In this document: positions 50,042 to 60,689 of the stretch, piece after piece
Layout of the letters: every line of letters begins with the position of its first letter
Numbering within the stretch: the first letter of the stretch is position 1
Assembly: GCA_002245135.1 (NCBI GenBank)
Contig: NGBS01000012.1
Location: forward strand, 92,098-156,097
Source of the DNA: Proteromonas lacertae
Taxonomy: Eukaryota; Sar; Bigyra; Opalinata; Proteromonadidae
Length of the DNA stretch: 64,000 bases
Reading direction: 5' to 3'
The notes under the pieces: model-generated
What the model was told of the DNA's origin: nothing
What the model saw: only the letters and a program-made list of their open reading frames with translations
The model's database searches: none
Translations under genes and position numbers: made by a program

Positions 50042-50208
50042 CTATATTTTTTAACAGTATAAAAAAATTGGCACGATGTGAATAAATAGAGAATTAGATT
50101 AAAATAGAATTTTTAAGAAATAGAATAAAACGGATTCATTTTCGAAGAAAGAAATAAACTTAAAAATATTCATAAATAACTGATAAAAACGTTACAAAGC
50201 TAATTATA

Positions 50209-51189
50209 TTATAGGAAATATTCAGGATCAGGCTGACAAACAGGACAAGACTTCTGTTGAGGTGATGCTGCTCTAAATGTTTTAAATTGCTTCTCCATAT
50301 GCTCATCCAACTCCATAATAGCAGCTATATTACCACATCTATAACAATAATTCGGTGCTGACCACACAGTTACTAAGCTATTGTTAAACATCCATTTATA
50401 CCCTTCCATCACCAACTGATGAGCTCTACATATGATAGATGTATTATTATCATGGTTAAATTTAGCAACTTGTGCTTCTCCAAATATGAATCCTGCTCCT
50501 CTTGGACTTGTATCCCAATCATCAATTACTTCAGGATCAGACCACAATAAATCGCACATAGCACCTTCATGAGGTACTTCTTGTACACGCTCTATATTTT
50601 TAATATTATCTAAAGTCTGTATTGTTGGTGATAATCCTCCATGTACACAAAATATAGTACTATCTATGATAGCTGTAAGTGTTAAATAATCGAATAAATC
50701 TGTACAATACTTCCATACATTGGATGTACCATACTTTTTCAAACATTCATCATAAAATCCATAAACTTGTGTAATTTGTCTACATTCATGATTGCCTCTT
50801 AGAAATGTGATTCTTTCAGGATATCTGACTTTAAGTGCTATTAATAAAAGAAATGTTTCAACACTATTAAAACCTCTATCAACATAATCACCCAGAAATA
50901 AATAATTTGTTGATGGACAATCACCCCCAACTTTAAATAATTCTTTAACATCGAAAAATTGGCCATGCACATCTCCACACACCTACTTATTCATAAACAA
51001 TAGCAAAATACTGTCACTGGAGGAGTTATCTGCACAACATTTCCTTCTGAAGAAAATAACTGTTTAGCCCTTTCACACAGTTCTTTTACTTCTGTTTCTG
51101 TTATTATCTCACAATTACTAAGCTATATCTTATAATACTAACTAAGTAAATACAGTTTCTATTTGTCTATCTAAATCAGAATTTGACAT
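50209..51189 (-). CDS. PPP4C: Protein phosphatase 4 catalytic subunit
   Basis: A metal-dependent Ser/Thr phosphatase of the PP2A/PP4/PP6 group. ATG at 51189 ([12 protein letters not shown]) with introns at about 51122-51151 and 50988-51018. The metal-binding motifs [16 protein letters not shown] and RGNHECRQ are all present, as are the [11 protein letters not shown] loop and the C-terminal DPEYFL, the methylated tail. Residues such as [48 protein letters not shown] agree best with PP4 rather than PP2A or PP6; the substitution of Cys for Ser in GNHEC is the only odd position. It is divergent from the Nup62 gene, with about 120 bases between the starts. Confidence 0.9.
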
Positions 51190-51308
51190 GCACTTTGTTA
51201 GTTTTTGTATTGATAAAACGATGTAGAGTTTTTTAGTTTTGAAATTAAATCAAGCTTTTGACTCAAACTCTTTTTTATCATTTTTCTGATTTTTGCTTGA
51301 TAAAAGAT

Positions 51309-53111
51309 ATGAATAACACTGGTGGCAGTATTTTTGGAAATATGGGTGCTAGTAATACAGCATCAAATAATATATTTGGAAGTAAACCAACATTTGGTAG
51401 TAATACAACTGGAACTTCCGGAACATCATCATTGTTTGGAAACAATAACACACAAAGCAATACTACATCTTTATTTGGAAATCAATCCCAACCAACAACA
51501 ACTGGATCATCTTTGTTTGGAAATACCGCAAATACATCAGCAACATCAAATATTTTCGGTAATTCTACAGCTACCTCTGGAACAGGTAATTTGTTCGGTA
51601 GTACATCAAATACAACTCCAGCTTCAACCACAGGTGGTTTGTTTGGAAACAACACATCAACAGCTCCAACTGCATCTACTGGTGGTTTGTTTGGAAATAA
51701 CTCTTCAACAACTCCAGCTTCAGGAACTGCTAATTTGTTTGGAAATAGTACAGCTTCAGCTCCAGCAGCAACACCATCAATATTTGGAAATAATACATCA
51801 TCAACAACAGGATCAGCAAGTGGAAATAGTCTATTTGGCAATACAGCAAATACTAATACAACTGCTCCATCATCAACAGGAACTAATAGTTTATTTGGAA
51901 ACAACTCCACAGCAAATGCTCCAACTTCAAGATTATTTAGTAATACATCAAATGCAACAAATGGGCCAACACAGCCATCAACTGGAATGAGTAGTAGTGG
52001 TAGTAGTTTATTTGGAAATAATAATGCTACTACATCTGCAACTACAACTCCTAGTCTATTTGGAAATAATGCAGGAACAACTACATCATCAACAACAGGT
52101 GGAACGAGTAGTTTGTTTGGAAATAATGCAACTTCAGCAACAACAACAACAACAACAACAACTGCTGGTCCATCAACTACAGGAACAAGTAGTTTATTCG
52201 GTAATAATACCACTTCAACAACATCTGCAACTGCTGCTGCTCCTCCAGCTACAGGAACAACAAATCTATTTGGAAATACTGCAACAACATCATCATCTGC
52301 TACTACTGCTCCTACAGGAACACCAAGTCTACTTACATCTACATCAACAACAGCTGCCCCAACTGCAGGAACAACAACAACAACAACAACAGGTAGTAGT
52401 AGTTTATTTGGTAATAATACAACTGCTGGTACTTCAGCTACAAATCCAACACCTGCCACAGGAACAACATCTACTGCTGCTACAGGTGCTTCTTCTTCTT
52501 CTTCTTCTAATAATAATAATAATAATAATAATAATGGAGGAAAACCAGCAGACAATTCAGAATTAAAAGCAAAACAACTTGGAAAAATCATTAATGATTG
52601 GAATAAAAAACTAGAAAGTCACAAGACTCAATATTTACATGAAAGTGAAAGGATAGACCAATTAGATAGAACAATATTAAAATATCAAAAACAGTTATAC
52701 CAATTAAGTACAAGATTTGAACAACTTCAACAGACTCAAAAATCATATAATGATGTAATAGGAAATATAAAACAACATCAAATTGATTTAGATAATCGAT
52801 TAACTGAATTAGAAAATACAATATCTCAAATATTTAATCAAAATAACAAACTTAGTGATATTAATAATAAAGAAAGATATAACTGTTATAATATGAGTAT
52901 TGAATTATATAATGAGTTAGAAACCATTAATAACAACTTGGTTGGTGTAATTAAGAGTATAAATGAATATAATAATACAAGTATCAACAATAATCAAGAT
53001 GGTAATTATGTGAATGAAATTTTAGATGTACAATATAATATATTGAACTCTGTTAAAGATAATGTAGATTCAATGAAAAAAGATATTCATAAGTTGAAGA
53101 ATAATAAATAG
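51309..53111 (+). CDS. NUP62: Nup62/Nsp1-like FG nucleoporin
   Basis: Central channel nucleoporin, about 600 residues in one exon. ATG at 51309. Residues 1-400 are Thr/Ser/Asn/Ala-rich and carry about 25 LFG motifs (GLFGNN and SLFGNN type), which bind karyopherins. After an Asn/Ser run, residues 420-600 are coiled coil, starting NSELKAKQLGKIINDWNKKLE and DRTILKYQKQLYQL, matching the Nsp1 C-terminal domain that trimerises with Nup54 and Nup58. The repeat is of GLFG/SLFG type, where opisthokont Nup62 uses mainly FxFG, so the identity rests on the C-terminal domain. The gene ends in TAG at about 53111. Confidence 0.83.
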   Translation: MNNTGGSIFGNMGASNTASNNIFGSKPTFGSNTTGTSGTSSLFGNNNTQSNTTSLFGNQSQPTTTGSSLFGNTANTSATSNIFGNSTATSGTGNLFGSTSNTTPASTTGGLFGNNTSTAPTASTGGLFGNNSSTTPASGTANLFGNSTASAPAATPSIFGNNTSSTTGSASGNSLFGNTANTNTTAPSSTGTNSLFGNNSTANAPTSRLFSNTSNATNGPTQPSTGMSSSGSSLFGNNNATTSATTTPSLFGNNAGTTTSSTTGGTSSLFGNNATSATTTTTTTTAGPSTTGTSSLFGNNTTSTTSATAAAPPATGTTNLFGNTATTSSSATTAPTGTPSLLTSTSTTAAPTAGTTTTTTTGSSSLFGNNTTAGTSATNPTPATGTTSTAATGASSSSSSNNNNNNNNNGGKPADNSELKAKQLGKIINDWNKKLESHKTQYLHESERIDQLDRTILKYQKQLYQLSTRFEQLQQTQKSYNDVIGNIKQHQIDLDNRLTELENTISQIFNQNNKLSDINNKERYNCYNMSIELYNELETINNNLVGVIKSINEYNNTSINNNQDGNYVNEILDVQYNILNSVKDNVDSMKKDIHKLKNNK

Positions 53112-53209
53112 ATTTATCTTTTTGTTATATATAAATCATTTTTGAGTGTATTTGAGGGAGGAAAAACATATTTTTATTATTTCATATATTCATGTTAACT
53201 ACATTTACT

Positions 53210-54041
53210 CTAATTAACTTTCATGTGAATAAATACTGTAGCCTCACCCCAACTCATGTTATATTTTTCGCTTTCCATTACTTTCCAATCGCTACTATTC
53301 AATCCTCTAGTAAAAGTAACGAAGAATGAACCAGGACGCATTTTTGCTGAATTAGAGACCATTATGTTAAATAACTCTGTTGAAAAGCATGTACTATTAG
53401 CAAATACTACACTTGCATCACTCCAATTAACTGCACGAAAATCTGTAGTATAAAATTCAATTTCTAAATAAATCATAATAATCAAATACCTGTTGCTTGT
53501 CTTTCTGCATCTAATGTTGGCGCTATTTCTTTTTCCCACTTATCTTTCAATATCATTGATATATTGTGAAGATTTTCTAAGATTTCATATCCAACACACT
53601 TTTTAAATGGGTGATATAAAGCAGCAGCGAATACAGCTTTACCACTTCCACTTCCTAAATCATAGAACACTCCTCCTTTTTGTGATAAACCACCATATTT
53701 CTTCTTTATCTATTAAAATGGTAGGAATAAATGTATACTTTTTCTAAAGCAAGTAAAAAGTTTTGAAAATCAATTTCACCATAAACTAGAGTGGTTTCAT
53801 TCAACATCTTGACATTTCTCTCTTTCTTTGAAGCTTCCTTACATTTATTGGTAGAATAATCACTGACTAATTGATTGAATATTGCCTCTTGTTGTGATAC
53901 TAATGCAACATAATAATACTCTGTTATACTGAATTGTAAATCAAGTTCATTACGGTTTTTTTCTAGATCAGTTTGTAGTGTTGCGATTCTTGAAGCTATT
54001 CTATCTAATTCATTATTCTTACTTTTCTTGGAATCAGTCAT
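53210..54041 (-). CDS. DOT1-like SAM methyltransferase
   Basis: ATG at 54041 (MTDSKKSKNNELDRIASR). Introns at about 53710-53738 and 53465-53487. The first 100 residues are coiled coil. The motif order YGEIDFQNFLLALEKI, then VFYDLGSGSGKAVFAAALYHPFKKCVGYEIL (SAM-binding motif I and post-I acid) is the DOT1 pattern, followed by DASVVFANSTCF (motif IV) and SFFVTFTRGL. It lacks the long C-terminal tail of animal DOT1L and has no basic nucleosome patch that I can recognise. The target, histone H3K79 or another protein, is not shown by the sequence. Stop TAA at 53210. About 250 residues. Confidence 0.6.
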
Positions 54042-54677
54042 TTATTCTGTTTTTAAATTTAAAAAAATCAAGCAAAAAGTTCGTTATTCAAGATCTGATC
54101 GTACCGAATATTCTTATTTTTCATTTTAAACAATGAATAAATAGATTCTACCCAAAATAAATATCAGTAAAGAATACTGGTATATTCTAATACTATTATA
54201 TTAACTATGGAGTAGTAAAAAGAAGTTCAATAAAAAAATTTCTTCACAGGTGTTTCTGATGAATAACTTTTTTTAAAAATAATTACATTCATTGCATTCA
54301 ATAAAATGATATAATTATTAACAACTAACAATATAAATATGCATTTTCATTAATTTTATAAATTATTATGCTCTATAATCCTTCAGCACATTAATCTATT
54401 TATCAAATACTGCACTTATCCTTCCTCAATTTATCATAACATTATCAATTGCTTAATTTTTGATATTTATTATCTCAATAATCTAAGCGTCATTCTCAAT
54501 CTATTTCATACCGAAGAACAGTTTTATAATGTTTAAATATTATGCTATTTTTATGCAAATGATAAATAGCTCATTTTATCATTTAGTACAAGATTTGCTA
54601 ATTCCGCAAAACAAAAATCATTTTATTACCGAACTTTCAATTAGTAAATCTGGCATATCTTCTAAACGGTGGTATTA
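54042..54677. other. Intergenic, promoter of debranching enzyme and DOT1-like
   Basis: About 640 bases separate the divergent DOT1-like and isoamylase-like genes. The sequence is A+T-rich with homopolymer runs and no coding frame, RNA gene or repeat array that I could identify. Confidence 0.5.
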
Positions 54678-55168
54678 ATGTCGCTTGGTATGATCGTACG
54701 TTTTGTTATAGAAATTTATAGGTTATCCTAGTCCATTTGGTGTAAGTGAAAGACACAATTGCCTAAATTTTTGTTTGTATATCAGCATGTAATTATCATA
54801 TAGATATTGCACTAATTGTCCATATGTAAAGCTTCATGTCTTTTATGGTGAGAATTATCAGCAGGATAGGATATATGATATGCATAAATCGGTATTAATG
54901 CAATTTTATATACAATAGAATGATATTTTTAGTTTATTATTACCAAAAATAGATACTCCATTTTTATACTCCTTTATAGTGACCAAAAACTGGTGTGACA
55001 CATGGATCACTGATCCATATAGTCGTTACAATCATCGTGATAAGAAATGGGGTGAAGATCAACAGATAACTCGTTCTTTATATATTCCTCCATTAGATTT
55101 TGATTGGAGTGATGATGTAAAGTTAAATCTCAGTTATGATAAGTTAATTATCTACGAAATGCATGTAG

Positions 55169-55199
<31 letters not shown>

Positions 55200-56859
55200 T
55201 AGCGTGGATTTACAATATTAGATGATAGCCTACCAAAGTATATGAGAGGAACATTTCTTGGACTTGAACAAAAGATCAATTATTTAAAAGAATTAGGAAT
55301 TACAGCTGTTCAGTTATTACCTATCTTTGATTTCAATGAAAATAGATATGATTTAGGATGTGTAGATATTAATAATCATATTGGTAATTATTGGGGATAT
55401 CAACCAATTAACTACTTTTCATTTCATCCGAAATATTCGAGTAGTTATGGAGTTGGTGCAATTTATGAATTTAAAAATATGATTAAATCATTTCATAAAA
55501 ATAGTATATATATATATATTATATTAATTATTTTATTTATAGATATTGAAGTGTATTTAGATGTAGTCTTCAATCACACTGGAAGTGATCATCCATTCCA
55601 ATTATTAGCACCAGAAATCTTCTATATAATGAAAAAAGATAATCCAAAAGAGTTTCTAGATGTAACAGGTTGTTGTAATACGTTCAATTGTAACTGTCAT
55701 TTAGGAATGAACGTAATTATTGAAAGTTTAAAGTATTGGATCACTGAAATGCATGTGGATGGTTTTAGATTTGATGAAGTTGGCACTTTTATTAGAAATG
55801 AAGTTGGTGATCTTGTTAATGATTTTAGTCCAATATTAAAAGTATTAAGAGAGGATCCACTATTTAAGGATATTAAATTAATTGCAGAACCTTGGGATTG
55901 TGGAAATAATTATATTAATGGAAATAATTTGTATAAACCAAATTGGTTGTTTTGGAATGATCATTTTGAACATAATGTATTATATATATATATACATTTA
56001 TTTATAGGTTCGTAAATTTATAAATCAAGTTGATAATCCACATATCAGTGAGTTTATTAGCTCAATTTGTGGTAGTGGTGATGTTTATGATAAACCATAT
56101 TTTAGTATAAATTATATAAGTTGTCATGATGGTTTTTCATTAAGAGATTTAGTAACATATAATAAAAAGCATAATACAGTAAATGGACATAAAAATAAAG
56201 ATGGTTCAGATTGGAATCATTCCTTTAACTATGGTATAGAAGGAGATAAAGATGTAAAAGATGAATATATTATAAAAATAAGAAATAGACAAATTTATAA
56301 TTTTATTGTTATTTTATTAATAAGTAGAGGAATTATTATGATAAAAATGGGAGATGAATATGGTCATAGTCAATTAGGTAATAATAATAGTTATAATCAA
56401 GACAATTATATAAATTATTTTGAATGGAATTTACTACAAGAAACAGTTGGTGGAAATAAGATATTTAATTTATTTAAAGAAATGATTAAATTTAGAAATA
56501 CTTATAAAGTATTCAATGGGAATGATAGCTATGATTACAATAATAAGATACAATGGTTAGATGTTAATGGTAAAGTAAAAGATTGGAGTAAAAGTGATTC
56601 TAATTCATATTTTAACTCATTTATAGCTTACACATGTAAAGATGACTGTACAAATACAGTTTTTTATATTGCCTATAATATGAGCAATGATTCAATTGAT
56701 TTAACACTTCCTGATTATCAATGGAAAGTAGTTATTGACACATCAACTGAATTTTTATTTATTGATATGAATGTATTTGGAAGTAGATATTTACTTTCAG
56801 ATCATAGTATTGTTATTCTTTCTTGTGATTGTTTTGACAAGTATATTGATTATTTTTAA
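54678..56859 (+). CDS. Isoamylase-type glycogen/starch debranching enzyme
   Basis: A GH13 enzyme that hydrolyses alpha-1,6 branches of glycogen or starch. ATG at 54678; the first intron (54688-54721) joins to GYPSPFGVSERHN, the CBM48 N-terminus. Further introns lie at about 54776-54802, 54891-54917, 55168-55201, 55506-55541 and 55978-56008. Catalytic motifs: LDVVFNHTG (region I), HVDGFRFDEVG with the nucleophile Asp (II), LIAEPWDCG with the acid Glu (III) and ISCHDGFSLRDLVTYN (IV). Loop GDEYGHSQLGNNNSYNQDN is characteristic of isoamylase/GlgX rather than of alpha-amylase or of the eukaryotic AGL type. About 650 residues. Presence in a eukaryote with this plan suggests a starch- or glycogen-storing lineage, or transfer from bacteria. 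Confidence 0.88.
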
Positions 56860-57021
56860 TTAATATAAATATGTGTATTAGATGGGGGTAAATGTAATGA
56901 AATAATGGTAAATAATCAAAATACAAATAAACATTGAGATGAATGACTGTATATTTTGTGATAGAATATATAACTGATTCATATCAAATCAAACCTGCTT
57001 GATATCTTCAAATTTAAAAAA

Positions 57022-60000
57022 ATGCCTCGAGAAGTAGATGCTTTGAATTGGAGAGATGTTTATACAAGATTTACAAAAGTGCAATCTATTGTGGCAGAGT
57101 CAAAAATTGATTCTTTGTTAATTATCCCAGGTGTTGATGGTATTTATAGTTGTTTTTAAATATTATTTAGGAAACTATAATTCTGGCTCAGAATATATGA
57201 TTCAGTACTTATTACTAGGAAGGAGTGGGAAAGATATAAACCAAACAACTTTGCCGCTTGAGTACAATGACTATGATGATTGTGTCATGTCTATTGCACC
57301 TAATACTGTTTCAATCTATTGCACATCTGCATTATACGACATTTTATTCCCAACATTGTGTCATATTCCCAATATTCTATTCTACAGAGTATTATAACAA
57401 TATATATTTTATAAAAATAGATGTTTCCAGAAGAAGCAGATGATGTGGATTCAGCACAACTCTTCAAAATCAGATCATTTATTGAAATGACAAAGAATTA
57501 CAAGAAAATTGGATTATTATTCAATGAATCACCAGTTAGTGATAAGAAAATCAACGAATTAATTGAATTATGGCCATTAATCCAGAGTTACGGTTTATCC
57601 AGTATGAAAACTGGAGGATTTTTTACAATGACTCACACCATTACAAACATCCAATCAAAACTCTTAGAAATCCTACACAATCTAGATAACAGTTATATAA
57701 TGAAATCTTTAATAGATTCTTATTTATTTACTCATTTTCAGAGTGTTATTGATAACATTAATCAAATGCCAATTGGTGAAAGAAATACTTTAACATCTGA
57801 ACAAATAATTGAACCATTATCATGTTATTATGAATATAGTACAATTTCTAATAAAGTAACTGATGGTAATAATAATAATAATAATAATAAATTAGATATT
57901 AACAGAGGACCTTATTGTAAATTCCAACAAAACAAGAATAAAGCATTGAAAGATAATGATAAGATGTTTTTTATCATTAAAGGTGATGATAATGATAGTG
58001 GATTACAGTGTAATAGAACATATTTCACTCAGAATGGTGGTGATAATTCAATCTATAATGATAAAACCGTATAAAATATTATATATATATAATTTCTATT
58101 TATTATAATTGAATAGAGTTTACTTGGTCCTGTTATTTATACTCCAAATAACGATTTACTATTAGTTATGAAGATATATAAATTATTAATTGATTATATG
58201 TTAACATTTGAAAATACATACAGTACTGCAGTTCCATTAACAAAGAAAGATTTTCAGTTAAAAATTGAGAATGAATTAATGAAGAATCCAATAATGAAAA
58301 ATGTAAAGAAAGAGCAGATTAATGTCATATTCAATTATTATGACAGTTATGGTGTTTTAACAACAGAACCAGTTAAATCTTTATCATTGTTACTATATAT
58401 AAATATATCCGTTAAGAATATTAAAAGTGAAACTATTAAGGATGTAATAATAGGAGATATTGAATATGGAAATAGTTATATTTATATACTAAGTGATAAA
58501 ACTATGAAATATTCATTGAAAAATATTACAAGCAGAATTCAAAATATATTATTTTTTCCTATTGAAAATGAAGATAATAAAATGATTGATAATTATATTA
58601 AAAATATGAAAAGTGAAGTTTATAGTGTAGATAATGATTTTGGTAAATATTTGAATGTTGCTTATGATGATAATTCAATGGAAAGTGTCAGATTTATTAC
58701 TTCAAATATCTCATTTCCATCACTAAATGGAATATTTCAATTCTACAATCAATCATTAATATTTCAACCATATAATTCTGCTCCTATTTTAATATTACCT
58801 GAACAAATGTGTAGTGAAGTGAAAAGGATTGAAATTGTTCAACATAAGTGTAGTATTATATTACTATATATGAAACATCCATCTCCACCATTTACATCTA
58901 ATTATTTCTTAACTAATAATAATAATAATATATTTTATATATATATACCTCAACCAAGTAATGCTAATAGCATATTTATTGATGTTTTGAATGAATGGAA
59001 AAAGTATTTATCAATACCAATTAATACAACAGTGGTAAATGATTTGAATATGCTTGAAAAGGAAGTAGTCTATCATATAAGTGAAATAAATCCATTTTTT
59101 ATAACTGAAAATAAGAATGAATTGATTTATTCTAATTTATTAAATGATGTAACTACTATGAAGAAATATGACAGTTTAGATATTAAGAATTATATCCCAT
59201 TCAACGGAAAGAATAAAGTGGTTATTTTGATTGGATATTATGGTAGTTACGTTGATATGATTGGAAAATATTTGGAAAAACAGAATAATAACCAATACAA
59301 ATTGTTATATATAAATGAAGAAGAAGAAAAAGAAGAAAAAGAAAAAGATGGAAATTCATATATTCACAAAATACAAAAGGAGATGATAAATGTTACTAAA
59401 AGTAATGATAATAAAATAGTTATACTATGTTTAGAAACAAGTAAATTGTTACTAGAAATATATTCGTTATTTTATACAAATACAGAGTTGTACAAAATGT
59501 ACAATATTCTAGGAAGTTATACAGTAATAAATCCAAATATTATATATAAAGATAATTCTAATAGATTATTACATACAAGTCAAATTAACAATCTAACAGA
59601 AGAGATATGTGATGGAATATTTATAGTGAATAGACACAACTCTATACAGAAAACTAAAATATATATTTTATTATCTCAAATTAACTCTAAAGTTGAAAGG
59701 ATTATTGTTTCAATAACTGATGATTTGGATGTAAATATAGGAAATGAATGGAATATTGTATCTAGAAGTAATGTAGAGAATAGAATAAAACAAAACTCAT
59801 TGAATATTCCTATTTTATTAAGTCACTATTATAATAGTAAGAACTACATTAATTCAAAATTGTATTTATCTCCACAAATCTATCATTTGAATGTGAAAAA
59901 TTCACTCCATTATTCAAACTATATTGAATATATAAAACACCATTTAACTAGAGATAATAATTTATATTCAACTCACGATTACAATGATAATAGTGACTAT

Positions 60001-60468
60001 GTTACTCCTTTTATTTCATTGAATAATATATTCATCTATATATACAGTAATATTGGAATTGATGAGAATATGGATAAGAAAATTGTAATAGAAGGAAGAT
60101 TAGGTGAAAATGATATAATTACTGTTGATAATGAAGAAAATGGAATGATTAACAAAAAAGATAATTGTATTACCTTCTATGGTTATAATTTGAATAAAAC
60201 TGAAATTGATAATGAGATAATTAAATGTTATTATTCTAAACCTTATTTACATTTATTGAATATGAAAACATTGACAAAAGATGATAAAGAAGCTGCTGTT
60301 GAATTGTATGGATATGATCACTTGAAACCAGGTTATTTCTATATTGGAAATCATTATGTTGGTCCTACAGGAGAGTATTATCAACAACATCCATTTTTGA
60401 AAGATGTATTAGAAGATTATATACAGCATAAAAATGAAGAGATTAATAAATATAATAACTCTCTTTAA
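57022..60468 (+). CDS. DNAAF9: DNAAF9-like axonemal dynein assembly factor
   Basis: Homolog of human C20orf194/DNAAF9, an ARL3-binding cytoplasmic factor for outer dynein arm assembly. ATG at 57022 (MPREVDALNWRDVYTRF). Introns at about 57140-57168, 57391-57420 and 58069-58119 yield about 1,110 residues. The start block SLLIIPGVDGNYNSGSEYM, the following SFIEMTKNYKKIGLLFNES...GGFFTMTHT and the ending LKPGYFYIGNHYV...EEINKYNN match DNAAF9 in order and spacing. A P-loop-like NKVVILIGYYGSYVDMIG appears at about residue 720. No membrane segment. The gene is intact. Its presence argues for motile flagella. Confidence 0.75.
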
Positions 60469-60545
60469 TTTTTATGATTTTAACTATTATTAGTGATTTT
60501 ATTCTATTTTTGTTGTTATTGTTGGTATCCCAATTTAAAAGAGAA

Positions 60546-60576
60546 ATATATCCGTTTTCATGTAAAACGAATATAT
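60546..60576. repeat. Inverted repeat between convergent genes
   Basis: The sequence from 60546 to 60576 is a near-perfect palindrome. Arms of 13 bases (ATATATCCGTTTT and its mate AAAACGAATATAT) have one mismatch and a 5-base loop, CATGT. It sits about 80 bases after the DNAAF9 stop and before the 3' end of the minus-strand pseudokinase-LRR gene. A transcript hairpin, two-way 3' end signal or protein site is possible; nothing in the sequence decides. Confidence 0.5.
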
Positions 60577-60689
60577 TTCAATTTTAAAATTTTCTTTATC
60601 TTTTATTAGACAATATAACAAATGTCAATAATAATGTTAAGTATTTTTATATAGTAATATAGCATCAATCACAATATTAAAGAACATGA

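Noticed and set aside
51482..52591. A 369-residue Val/Pro/Asn minus-strand frame and a Gln/Leu plus-strand frame within the Nup62 repeats
   Set aside because: Low-complexity shadows of ACA/GGA/AAT-rich repeat codons; the FG repeats plus Nsp1 tail are the real gene.
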